This document shows, piece after piece, positions 33,728 to 41,260 of a DNA stretch of 64,000 nt. Origin of the DNA: Chitinophagales bacterium. GTDB taxonomy: Bacteria; Bacteroidota; Bacteroidia; Chitinophagales; Saprospiraceae. How positions within the stretch are numbered: the stretch's first letter is position 1; every line of letters starts with the position of its first letter. The notes under the pieces are model-generated. The model ran no database searches. It saw only the letters and a program-made list of their open reading frames with translations, and had not been told where the DNA came from. Both the position numbers and the translations under genes were made by a program. The DNA lies in NCBI GenBank assembly GCA_013298845.1, contig JAAFJN010000009.1, positions 1 through 64,000 on the forward strand. The letters are read 5' to 3'.

Positions 33728-34497
33728 TCATTAACCTTTATCCCATTGATAATCGCTTTTTCAATCGGGCAGCATTGATCGTAAGGTTGTTTTATGTTAA
33801 AATCAGTTTTGGGCAACAGGGGTGGTTGTGCCATAAATTTCGGGTTTTTTCCCCGGTGTTCCTGCGCCGCGTGCACCATAAAAGGATGGCACAAATAAAC
33901 CGTTCCGGCAGTTCCGGTGGCGGCTATTTCCTTGCGCGGTGGTAATTGATCCAGTTGTTGCGCTAATTGTACAAAGGATAACCCGGTTTCACCCGCTGTT
34001 TGCAACAAAGAGGCTACATCCAGGTGTGATCCCGCCCGAATAAGGGTTGGTGCATCATCCTCCGAAACGTCCGAAAACAAAAACAACATCAGCAGCGCGC
34101 GCCCTTTTGAACGTACATTAATCCTCCATTCAAAATAATTATCCGCGTTGTCGTCGGAAAAACTGGCATCAACGTGCCAACCCGTGTCACCGGCGGGTAC
34201 TTTACTCGGAAATCGAATGGGAAACGTTCCCAAAGTGGTTCGCGGATACCAATTATCACCCGCCAACTGGTGAAAAGTCTGGTGTAAAACGCTGGTGTTG
34301 GCGGCGGCTTTGAAAGGCTCCAGTCCCATTTCTCCAATCCTGATTACCGGTTGCGTCCACGTCAACGGATTATCGGGGTCCGCTCCCGTGGCTTTCCACA
34401 ATAGAGACCGGCATTCCGCCGCAATTTCAGCCGAAAAAGCATTTTCTATTTTCAGGTATCCTGATTCAATAAACTGTTCGATTTTTTCCGAAGGCAT
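33721..34497 (-). CDS. phytanoyl-CoA dioxygenase (PhyH) family protein
   Basis: 258 aa, cytoplasmic. A non-haem Fe(II)/2-oxoglutarate-dependent dioxygenase fold: the HxD motif in GWHVDASF (His at about 106, Asp at 108) and the distal His in HPFMVHAAQEHRG (about 208), with Arg at 214 as 2-oxoglutarate contact. The substrate is unknown; PhyH relatives hydroxylate lipids, amino acids and natural products. It lies upstream of the DUF692/peptide pair on the same strand, but a gap of 275 bp separates them, so a link is only a possibility. Length is normal. Confidence 0.85.
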   Translation of the reverse strand: MPSEKIEQFIESGYLKIENAFSAEIAAECRSLLWKATGADPDNPLTWTQPVIRIGEMGLEPFKAAANTSVLHQTFHQLAGDNWYPRTTLGTFPIRFPSKVPAGDTGWHVDASFSDDNADNYFEWRINVRSKGRALLMLFLFSDVSEDDAPTLIRAGSHLDVASLLQTAGETGLSFVQLAQQLDQLPPRKEIAATGTAGTVYLCHPFMVHAAQEHRGKNPKFMAQPPLLPKTDFNIKQPYDQCCPIEKAIINGIKVNDL

Positions 34498-34544
34498 TTT
34501 ACATAATTATTAATGGGAGGCTGTCTCACAAGCAAACACTCCAG

Positions 34545-34620
34545 TGTTCAAAAAATCGGCGTTCAATGTTCAAAAAATCGATGTTCGGCGTTCGGTGTTC
34601 GATGTTCGATGTTCAAAAAA
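34545..34620. repeat. GTTCAAAAAATCG/GTTCGATGTTCG low-complexity tract
   Basis: Seven or more degenerate copies of a TGTTCAAA/TGTTCGAT/GTTCGGC unit. It lies between the PhyH-like gene and the broken CPACGRG reading frame. This looks like slippage-generated sequence with no visible coding content. Confidence 0.7.
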
Positions 34621-34627
34621 AGGTATT

Positions 34628-34756
34628 TTATCCCCGGCCACAAGCGGGACAATTCAAGGGGGCGTAGCCATTTTCGCCGGTGCTGTGTTGGCTGTTTTCA
34701 CTGTTGATAAAACTACTGCAAAGACACTTGGTTGCAAGTAAAGGGTTGGGGCTGAA
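34628..34756 (-). pseudogene. start-less reading frame ending NCPACGRG, decayed peptide gene?
   Basis: An open frame of 42 codons ends in NCPACGRG and a stop, matching the tail DCPACGMG of the peptide at 33257-33445. It has no ATG or GTG. One extra base in the run of five G/C at 34658-34662 would instead join the tail to a frame reading VVLSTVKTANTAPAKMATPP, which also lacks an ATG but looks like a leader. It overlaps the end of the VOC gene. It may be a decayed or frameshifted precursor copy; the match is short. Confidence 0.35.
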
Positions 34757-35132
34757 TTAAATCCCACAAATTACCGTAACAATCCTTAAACACCGATACC
34801 ACACCGTAAGGCTCCGTGGCGGGTTCGCGGACAAATTCCACCCCTTTTGCGCGGTAATTGTGGTAATCGCGCCAAAAATCGTCGGTGTGCAGGAACAGAA
34901 AAACCCGGCCGCCGGTTTGGTTACCCACCCGCGAAGTTTGCTCGTCGTTGGCGGCTTGGGCCAACAAAATCGAGCAACCCGCACCGCCCGGCGGCCGCAC
35001 CACCACCCACCGTTTGGTGGCGCTCATAACGGTGTCTTCCAGTAGTTCAAAACCGAGGGTGCGGGTGTAAAAATCAATGGCTTTGTCGTAATCATCCACG
35101 ACCAGCGCAATTTGTACCAGTTGTTGTTTCAT
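34713..35132 (-). CDS. VOC (glyoxalase/bleomycin resistance/dioxygenase) superfamily protein
   Basis: 139 aa, cytoplasmic. Vicinal-oxygen-chelate fold with two beta-alpha-beta-beta-beta units: VQIALVVDDYDKAIDFYTRTLGFELLED at the start and GVEFVREPATEPYGVVSVFKDCYGNLWDLIQ at the end. The usual metal-binding Glu near the C-terminus is replaced (WDLIQ), and the first His position is Gln, so metal binding is doubtful and the function is unassigned. Length is typical. Confidence 0.88.
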   Translation of the reverse strand: MKQQLVQIALVVDDYDKAIDFYTRTLGFELLEDTVMSATKRWVVVRPPGGAGCSILLAQAANDEQTSRVGNQTGGRVFLFLHTDDFWRDYHNYRAKGVEFVREPATEPYGVVSVFKDCYGNLWDLIQPQPFTCNQVSLQ

Positions 35133-35162
35133 GGCGACAAAGATGCGGCGGATTTGGCAAAA

Positions 35163-37559
35163 CTACTCTACCCGGCTCTTCAAATCTTCGGTGGCCGATT
35201 TCCGCTGCCGCGCATCTTTTACCGTGGTTTTACCAAAATTATACGTCGCATTCAGGCGCAATTGACGGCTGTCCCACCCGCCGGAAGCCACGGCGTACAG
35301 ACCACCAAATTCCGCTACCCCGCGCCAACGCATGCTCTGAAACACGTCTCCAACCACCAAACGTACCGAAAAACGGTCGTTTTTGTACTGCGCACCCGCG
35401 TCCATGAACCAAAATACGCGGTTCCGGTACGTGCCGCCCCACACGCTGGGGGTGTTGTACGAACCACTTAATTCCACACTAAAGCCGCGACCCACGTTAT
35501 ACGAAGTTTGCGCGTAGGTGCTCACGGCGTAATTCTGGATGTCAATGGTTTTGCCCGGTGCAAAATTGGCGCGGTACGCCGTGTACGAAGCCGTTGCGGT
35601 GGCAAAACCCGACCAGCGGGCGTTGATCTGGAACGGGTAACTGCTCGTGAGGTTCCATACGCGCTGGTCATCAAAATTTTCTTTGCGCAAAAAACTGCGA
35701 CGCTCTTCAATCGTATCCGACAAATTGGCGAAATAGTTGTTGACATAACTGTACGATAACGAGGTATTCAACGTCCATTTCCACGTGTGGCTCACTTCGG
35801 CGGTGTGGGTGTATTGCGGCAACAAAAACGGATTTCCTTTAAAATACGTCAATTCGTTGAGGCGGTATTCAAACGGATTTAAGTCGGCGTACACCGGGCG
35901 GTCAATGCGGCGGCTGTACGAAATACCCCAGCGGTGGTTTTCGCCCGCGCTGTACGCGGCACTGGCGCTGGGAAACAGATCGAGGTAATTGCGGCGCACA
36001 TTTTTGTCGGCAATGTCGTTAGCGGTGCGCAAATTGCCCTCGCTGCGGGTGTTTTCGGCGCGTACACCCAGTTGGCCTTCCCATTTTCCGGCGCTAAAAC
36101 GCGTTTGCGTGTACAGGGCGTGAATGGCTTCGTCGTACACAAACTGGTTGCTGCGGGTCGGATCCGGGACGTTATTTTCCAAAAAAGTAAAGGTATTATC
36201 GGTGCGGACGCGGGCAGTTTTGGCCCCGGCACTCCACGTTATTTTTTTGCCAAATGCCTGCTCCCAATCCATTTTCACCGAATACAAATCAATGTTAGTG
36301 GGTGTTTCGGAGTAAAAATCCACTTCCCGGATAATTTCGGTGGGGTTATTCACCGCCACGTAGCGGTTGGGCACTGTTTCGTTGGCCCAAAGATCGTAGG
36401 TACCGTAATCGGCATCCACGTTGAGCGAACGTTCGTTACCGGTCCACTGGTAATTCAGGTTGGTATTCAGGTTGTTGCGGTTGCCCCGGCGGGTGCTGCC
36501 CGACAACAGCAGTTCGATGGGTACATTCGGGGCATTTTCCAAATACACCGGTGCCGTAGTGTTGGCGGTAGAAACGGTTTGGTTGTTAAAGCCATTCACC
36601 ACCACGCCTAAGGTGTGTTTTTTGGCCAAAAACCAATCAACGCCCGCTTTGTAATTGTGGTTATTGCCGTCCCAAATGCTTTCGGTTTTTTGGTCAAAAA
36701 TCAAACCGTTTTGGCGGCGATAAAAGTCAAAAAAGTTCCAGGATTTGCCAAAATTGTTGCCATAAGTGCCAAAAAGATTGATTTGGCGGTTGCGGTAATT
36801 CAGCGAAACATTGTTGTTGTTGCGCAAATACCGTCCCTGCGTTAAACCCGTCGAAATAGTGCCATTTACCCCGTAGTTTTTATTTTTTTTGAGGCGAATA
36901 TTGATAATACCGGCGTTTCCGGCCGCATCGTAACGGGCCGATGGATTGGCGATAATTTCAATGGCTTCGATGTCGGAGGCTTGCATAGCCTGCAATTGGG
37001 CGGCCAAATCGGTATTGCCCAGCGGCGAAGGTTTACCGTCAATGTAAATCCGAACGCCATTTTTGCCGCGCAGGGCGATATTGTCGTTTTGGTCCACAAT
37101 AACGCCGGGACTTTTGCGGAGCAATTCGAGGGCCGTATTACCGGTGGCTAAAGTCGAATTTTGCACGTTAAACACCAATTTATCGGATTTTACCTCAAAC
37201 ATCGGTTTGCGGGCCGTGATGGTGACTTCTTTTAAATCTGAGGCCGCCGCCGTTAACTGAAGGGTATTTTTGGGCGAAAGCGCGTCGCTGGTGCCGCGCC
37301 ATTCGACAAAACCCAGGGCGTTAATCACCATTAAAAAACGGGGCGTATGATCGGGCAAAATGGCTTCAATTCGACCGTCGGCATCGCTGATTTCGGTTTT
37401 GAACAAACTGGAATCGCGGGCCGATAACAGGTGAACAATGGCGCCTTCAACGGGTTGTTGGGCGGCATCGGTGAGGCGAAAAGAAACGACCTGGGCCTGG
37501 GCCGAAAAAACAACACAGCAAAGGCTGCAAAAAAGGCTGATAATGATATTGAAACGCAT
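35163..37559 (-). CDS. TonB-dependent receptor, outer-membrane beta-barrel family
   Basis: 798 aa. Signal peptide at 1-22 (FSAQAQ); a carboxypeptidase-regulatory-like domain (VVSFRLTDAAQQPVEGAIVHL) at about 24-100; a plug domain at about 115-220 with NIALRGKNGVRIYIDGKPSPL and AIEIIANPSARYDAAGNAGIINIRLKK; then a barrel of OMP_b-brl_3 type. The substrate is unknown; this subfamily is often tied to metal or peptide sensing rather than SusD-linked glycans, and no susD is adjacent. It is divergent from a LytS/LytR pair, which may control it. Confidence 0.9.
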   Translation of the reverse strand: MRFNIIISLFCSLCCVVFSAQAQVVSFRLTDAAQQPVEGAIVHLLSARDSSLFKTEISDADGRIEAILPDHTPRFLMVINALGFVEWRGTSDALSPKNTLQLTAAASDLKEVTITARKPMFEVKSDKLVFNVQNSTLATGNTALELLRKSPGVIVDQNDNIALRGKNGVRIYIDGKPSPLGNTDLAAQLQAMQASDIEAIEIIANPSARYDAAGNAGIINIRLKKNKNYGVNGTISTGLTQGRYLRNNNNVSLNYRNRQINLFGTYGNNFGKSWNFFDFYRRQNGLIFDQKTESIWDGNNHNYKAGVDWFLAKKHTLGVVVNGFNNQTVSTANTTAPVYLENAPNVPIELLLSGSTRRGNRNNLNTNLNYQWTGNERSLNVDADYGTYDLWANETVPNRYVAVNNPTEIIREVDFYSETPTNIDLYSVKMDWEQAFGKKITWSAGAKTARVRTDNTFTFLENNVPDPTRSNQFVYDEAIHALYTQTRFSAGKWEGQLGVRAENTRSEGNLRTANDIADKNVRRNYLDLFPSASAAYSAGENHRWGISYSRRIDRPVYADLNPFEYRLNELTYFKGNPFLLPQYTHTAEVSHTWKWTLNTSLSYSYVNNYFANLSDTIEERRSFLRKENFDDQRVWNLTSSYPFQINARWSGFATATASYTAYRANFAPGKTIDIQNYAVSTYAQTSYNVGRGFSVELSGSYNTPSVWGGTYRNRVFWFMDAGAQYKNDRFSVRLVVGDVFQSMRWRGVAEFGGLYAVASGGWDSRQLRLNATYNFGKTTVKDARQRKSATEDLKSRVE

Positions 37560-37708
37560 AAGTGTTTGATTTTAAATTTTTTCTGTAAAAAACTGCCGTT
37601 TTTGTTTCGGCTCATTTTTAATTACTCCACAAAAGTAGGCACGCCCCAAACCGCCCACAAGGGGCATTCGGCGAGGTGCATTGGTGCTCGTTCAATGGCG
37701 GCTGAACT

Positions 37709-37740
37709 GCATTTCACCGATAAAATACGCATTTCACCGA
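37709..37740. promoter_or_regulatory. candidate LytTR operator: two direct GCATTTCACCGA repeats
   Basis: Two perfect 12-bp copies at 37709-37720 and 37729-37740, 20 bp apart, so on the same face of the helix. LytTR-type regulators bind paired direct repeats with about two-turn spacing. They lie 43-74 bp upstream of the lytS start, in the gap shared with the divergent TonB receptor. A -7-like TACCTTCG follows at 37771-37778. Confidence 0.55.
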
Positions 37741-37782
37741 CCGGAACGCCGCGCCTTGGGTGTAGTTATTTACCTTCGTGTC

Positions 37783-38862
37783 ATGATTCAACCCAATGTA
37801 CAACCCCATTTTTGGCAACGCCGTTGGTTGCTGCACATCCGCAACGGCGAACTGGTGGCGGTGCTGGTCGCTTATTTGGGGTACGCCATTTTGTATTGGC
37901 TCACCATTTATGCCAATACCAATTTTGCCCCGGACGCGCCGTTGTTTTTTGCCAAACAAATCAGCGTCAACTACGGCGTGCGTTTGTTGCTGACCATTCC
38001 GGTTTGGTGGCTGCTGTTTCGGCAATTGCGGCATTGGCCGTTGCAGTATCGGTTATTGCTGCACCTGCCGTTGTCGCTGTTGTACGTGGCGGCGTGGTTG
38101 TGGGGTTACCACCAAATCTGCGATGCGCTGGGCATCGGGTACATGACCGGCTCCGGGGTGGTGTGGGATCTGTACATTCCGTTTTTGTTGTACCTGCTGC
38201 AATTCGGGATTTTTCACACTTACGAATACATTAACAAGGCGCAGGAAGAAACCAAACGCGCCGCCATGTTGCAACAATTGGCGTTGGAATCGGAAATTAG
38301 CGCGTTAAAAGCCCAAATTCAGCCGCATTTTTTGTTTAATACGCTCAATTCCATCAGTGCGTCGTTGCCGCCGGAGCAGGAACGCACCCGCGAACTAATC
38401 GCGCAATTGGCCGATACCTTTCGGTTTGCCCTGCAAGCCAGCCAAAGCCACACCGTTCCGTTGGCCGACGAACTGGATTTTATCAAAAATTACCTCGCCC
38501 TTGCGCAGCAGCGTTTCGGCGAACGGCTCGTGGTTCGTTGGGATGTCCCCGATGCACTATTGGCCAAATCCATTCCACCCATGTTGTTGCAGCCTTTGGT
38601 CGAAAACGCGTTGGAACACGCCGTTGGCCCCAGCATCCATCCGGTGGAAATTGGGATAAAAATCCGGGAAAATGCGGGCCGATTGCGCATGGAAGTATCC
38701 GATACCGGGCCTTTTGTGTCCAATCAACCAAACCCGGTTTTGCCCGAAACGGGGGTGGGGTTGCGCAATACACGCCTGCGCCTGCAACGGCAATTTGGCA
38801 CCACGCTCACGATTCACAATAACCAGCCTTCGGGGCTTATTTTTCGTTTAGAGGTCGTTTAA
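37783..38862 (+). CDS. LytS/YehU-type sensor histidine kinase
   Basis: 359 aa from the ATG at 37783; a TTG 34 codons upstream would cross the direct repeats and is unlikely. Four membrane segments at about 23-43, 65-82, 90-108 and 128-147; a short coiled coil; then the His_kinase domain with the phospho-acceptor His182 in QIQPHFLFNTLNSISA and an HATPase domain with the N-box PLVENALEHAVGP and GVGLRNTRLRL. It would phosphorylate the LytR-like regulator encoded 5 bp downstream. The signal is unknown; there is no large sensor domain. Confidence 0.92.
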   Translation: MIQPNVQPHFWQRRWLLHIRNGELVAVLVAYLGYAILYWLTIYANTNFAPDAPLFFAKQISVNYGVRLLLTIPVWWLLFRQLRHWPLQYRLLLHLPLSLLYVAAWLWGYHQICDALGIGYMTGSGVVWDLYIPFLLYLLQFGIFHTYEYINKAQEETKRAAMLQQLALESEISALKAQIQPHFLFNTLNSISASLPPEQERTRELIAQLADTFRFALQASQSHTVPLADELDFIKNYLALAQQRFGERLVVRWDVPDALLAKSIPPMLLQPLVENALEHAVGPSIHPVEIGIKIRENAGRLRMEVSDTGPFVSNQPNPVLPETGVGLRNTRLRLQRQFGTTLTIHNNQPSGLIFRLEVV

Positions 38863-38867
38863 CCACC

Positions 38868-39605
38868 ATGAATATTCTCATTATTGACGACGAAGCCGAT
38901 GCACGGCGGCTGCTCCGCGAGTATTTGGCGGATTTTCCCCAATTGCACATTGCGGCCGAATGCACCAATGGCCTCGAAGCCATAACGGGCATTGACCAAC
39001 ACGAACCGGATCTCATTTTTTTGGATATTCAAATGCCCGGTGCGAGTGGATTTCAGGTATTGCAACAAATTGTGCACGTTCCGCAGGTGATTTTTAGCAC
39101 GGCGTACGACCGTTTTGCTTTAAAAGCCTTTGACCACAACGCGGTGGATTATTTGCTAAAACCTTATACCCGCGAGCGGTTTCGACAGGCTGTCAACAAG
39201 GTTTTGGTATCGGCCCCGGCCCGCAATTTGGCATCGGTGCGGAGCCTGGCCGAACAGATCAGTACCGAAACCCCGGCGGCAGCGGCGCGAATTTTGGTGG
39301 AGCAGGGCAACAAAATGGTGGCCCTCGCCCTCGATCAGTTGGTGTGGGTGGAGGCCGATGGCGATTATACGCGCTTGCACACGTCGGGCGGGCGCAGCCA
39401 TTTGAGCGCGATGAGTATGCTGGAACTGGAAAAACGCCTGCCCGCCGAGCAATTTGTGCGGATTCACCGCTCGGCCATTATCGGTGTTGCGCACCTGACG
39501 GGCACCGAACGCGCCGAAACGGGGCTGCACGTGCTGCTGTCGAACGGTGTAAAACACAAAGTAAGCCGGACGTACACCGAAATTTTGAAAAAATGGATGG
39601 TGTGA
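38868..39605 (+). CDS. LytTR-family response regulator
   Basis: 245 aa. Receiver domain at 1-120 with the acidic pocket Asp7/Asp8, phospho-acceptor Asp53 (LIFLDIQMP) and the conserved Lys in YLLKPYTRERF; LytTR DNA-binding domain at about 140-245 (WVEADGDYTRLHT, RIHRSAIIGVAHL). It is co-transcribed with the histidine kinase gene. The direct repeats at 37709-37740 are its probable target, which suggests autoregulation. Confidence 0.93.
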   Translation: MNILIIDDEADARRLLREYLADFPQLHIAAECTNGLEAITGIDQHEPDLIFLDIQMPGASGFQVLQQIVHVPQVIFSTAYDRFALKAFDHNAVDYLLKPYTRERFRQAVNKVLVSAPARNLASVRSLAEQISTETPAAAARILVEQGNKMVALALDQLVWVEADGDYTRLHTSGGRSHLSAMSMLELEKRLPAEQFVRIHRSAIIGVAHLTGTERAETGLHVLLSNGVKHKVSRTYTEILKKWMV

Positions 39606-39735
39606 AACCAAATTTTGGTTTGCTTGTTATACTTCGACTTTGTAGGTTTTGTACCAAAAATACGGTTCACCCGATTTTTCGGAGAACAAAACTTAACGAT
39701 GTTTGGATTATCACAAAGTGAATTGAAGATTAAAA

Positions 39736-39815
39736 CGATCTCGGAAGAGATCGGACATTGGTAGAAATTTTTGGCAGTTAAGGAAACACGATCTCGGAAG
39801 AGATCGAACATTGGT
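39736..39815. repeat. REP-like hairpin pair, CGATCTCGGAAGAGATCG
   Basis: Two copies of CGATCTCGGAAGAGATCG followed by RACATTGGT, at 39736-39762 and 39789-39815. The stem is GATCTC/GAGATC around GGAA. A third copy lies inverted at 45296-45328 with the same flank (GAGCCACCAATGT). Confidence 0.75.
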
Positions 39816-39845
39816 GGCTCCTTTACCCAGTTGACAACATAGTGC

Positions 39846-39912
39846 GACCCCTGCCGGGGTCGTTGGGAACAACGGCTCATTTTGCTACCAAGGTTTGACC
39901 CCTGCCGGGGTC
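39846..39912. repeat. REP-like hairpin pair, GACCCCTGCCGGGGTC
   Basis: Two identical 16-bp hairpins (stem GACCCC/GGGGTC, loop TGCC) at 39846-39861 and 39897-39912. They directly follow the GATCTC family, as if both belong to one composite repeat cluster of about 180 bp. Confidence 0.75.
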
Positions 39913-39965
39913 ATAGCATCCAAGTTTCGTGATTTTTTACGAAAATCTACGAAAAATAAAGAAGC

Positions 39966-40697
39966 ATGAAGCACCTCTTAATAACACCATTATTATTCAC
40001 CGTTTTTGCGCTCGCGGCCCAGAAGCCGGACCATGCACCGCGCAAAGACACCCAAACAAATTTATCAAAAAAGATGACCGTAGAAATTTGGTCGGACGTG
40101 ATGTGTCCGTTTTGTTATATTGGAAAACGCAAATTTGAGCAGGCACTCGCCCAATTTGAAGGCCGCGATAGTGTAGAAGTGATTTGGCGGAGTTTTCAGT
40201 TGGATCCTTCTTTACAAACGGATACCACCAAAACCGTGGCCGAGTCATTGGCCGAAAAAAAGGGTTGGTCGAAGGAAGAAACCGACAAAATGACGCAATA
40301 CGTGACCGATATGGCCCAACAAGTGGGTTTGGAATACCGTTTTGAAAAGGCCGTGGTAGCCAATTCTTACGATGCGCATCGGTTTACGCATTTTGCCAAA
40401 ACGAAAGGCAAACAAATTGAAGCGGAAGAACAGTTATTTGCCGCGTATTTTACCGAAGGAAAAAATACCGCCGACCACGCAACACTGGCGCAATTGGGCG
40501 CGGCCATTGGTTTGGACGAAAAAGAAGTATTGGAAGTGCTGGCCTCCAAGGCCCATAGCAGCGATGTGGACGAAGATATTTATACAGCGCGTCAATTTGG
40601 TATCAACAGCGTACCGTTTTTTGTTTTTAACCGCAAAAAAGCCGTTTCCGGCGCTCAAGACCCACAGGTGTTTTTGAAAGCGATGAGAGAGGAGTGA
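39966..40697 (+). CDS. DsbA family oxidoreductase (FrnE-like)
   Basis: 243 aa. From residue 37 on, MTVEIWSDVMCPFCYIGKRKFEQAL begins the FrnE/DsbA-like thioredoxin fold with the redox CPFC motif (47-50) and the helical insert, then SVPFFVFNRKKAVSGAQ with the cis-Pro loop. Usual FrnE proteins are cytoplasmic and start near residue 37; here the ATG at 39966 adds a signal-peptide-like MKHLLITPLLFTVFALAAQ, suggesting export. A start at 40074 would give the cytoplasmic form. Partner proteins are not obvious nearby. Its stop codon lies in GGAGTGAAAAGTGAAG repeat DNA. Confidence 0.88.
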   Translation: MKHLLITPLLFTVFALAAQKPDHAPRKDTQTNLSKKMTVEIWSDVMCPFCYIGKRKFEQALAQFEGRDSVEVIWRSFQLDPSLQTDTTKTVAESLAEKKGWSKEETDKMTQYVTDMAQQVGLEYRFEKAVVANSYDAHRFTHFAKTKGKQIEAEEQLFAAYFTEGKNTADHATLAQLGAAIGLDEKEVLEVLASKAHSSDVDEDIYTARQFGINSVPFFVFNRKKAVSGAQDPQVFLKAMREE

Positions 40698-40725
40698 AAA
40701 GTGAAGAGTGAATAGTGAAAAATGT

Positions 40726-41247
40726 TTACTGAAGATCAATAACTTTTGCCCCAAAAAGCCCACGTGTAACGGGCAGCGAAATAATGTCGCCGGGTTGCGA
40801 AATAGGGTAGTAGGGCTGCTTTTTGTACCGGAATTGTCGCACGGTATTGTTGTCGTTTACGGTAAGTACCCAGCCCGTGGGTTTTATTGCTTCGTCTTTC
40901 AACAGGCCATATCCCGTGGCGATATAGGCTTTTTCGGAAATAAATTTAAATTCGGAAAAGGTTTTGGTGCCCAACGTGCGGTTGAGTAAACTCCCGAACA
41001 ACGGCGCAAATAACGCGCTCATCACCATAATAAAAATGAGTTCCGGGTAGTGCCGGGATACGGGCGAAAACCGGTCGCGTTTGAGGTACAACGCGCCACC
41101 GGACAGCGCTAAACCAACCATAAATGAACCCCACAACAGGGGTTTTATGCCGATGGTATTGGAAAAACAAGCGAATTCGCGGGTGTACAGCCACATCAAT
41201 CCCAGAAATACCAGTACACCCGCTAATGCGTATAATCGTGTTGTCAT
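40726..41247 (-). CDS. membrane protein of unknown function
   Basis: 173 aa, not recognised. Three hydrophobic segments at about 4-21, 35-53 and 70-86, then a soluble tail of about 85 residues (NRTLGTKTFSEFKFISEKAYIA and a YKKQPYYPISQPGDIISLPVTRGLFG segment), which looks like a small beta domain. It ends 13 bp before the ABC-F gene start region on the same strand side (its own start is 13 bp from the ABC-F stop), so it may be co-transcribed with that gene. Confidence 0.6.
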   Translation of the reverse strand: MTTRLYALAGVLVFLGLMWLYTREFACFSNTIGIKPLLWGSFMVGLALSGGALYLKRDRFSPVSRHYPELIFIMVMSALFAPLFGSLLNRTLGTKTFSEFKFISEKAYIATGYGLLKDEAIKPTGWVLTVNDNNTVRQFRYKKQPYYPISQPGDIISLPVTRGLFGAKVIDLQ

Positions 41248-41260
41248 TGTTGTCTCAAAT

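Noticed and set aside
35934-36611. Plus-strand open frame (225 codons) opposite the TonB receptor
   Set aside because: Antisense shadow of a well-supported outer-membrane receptor.
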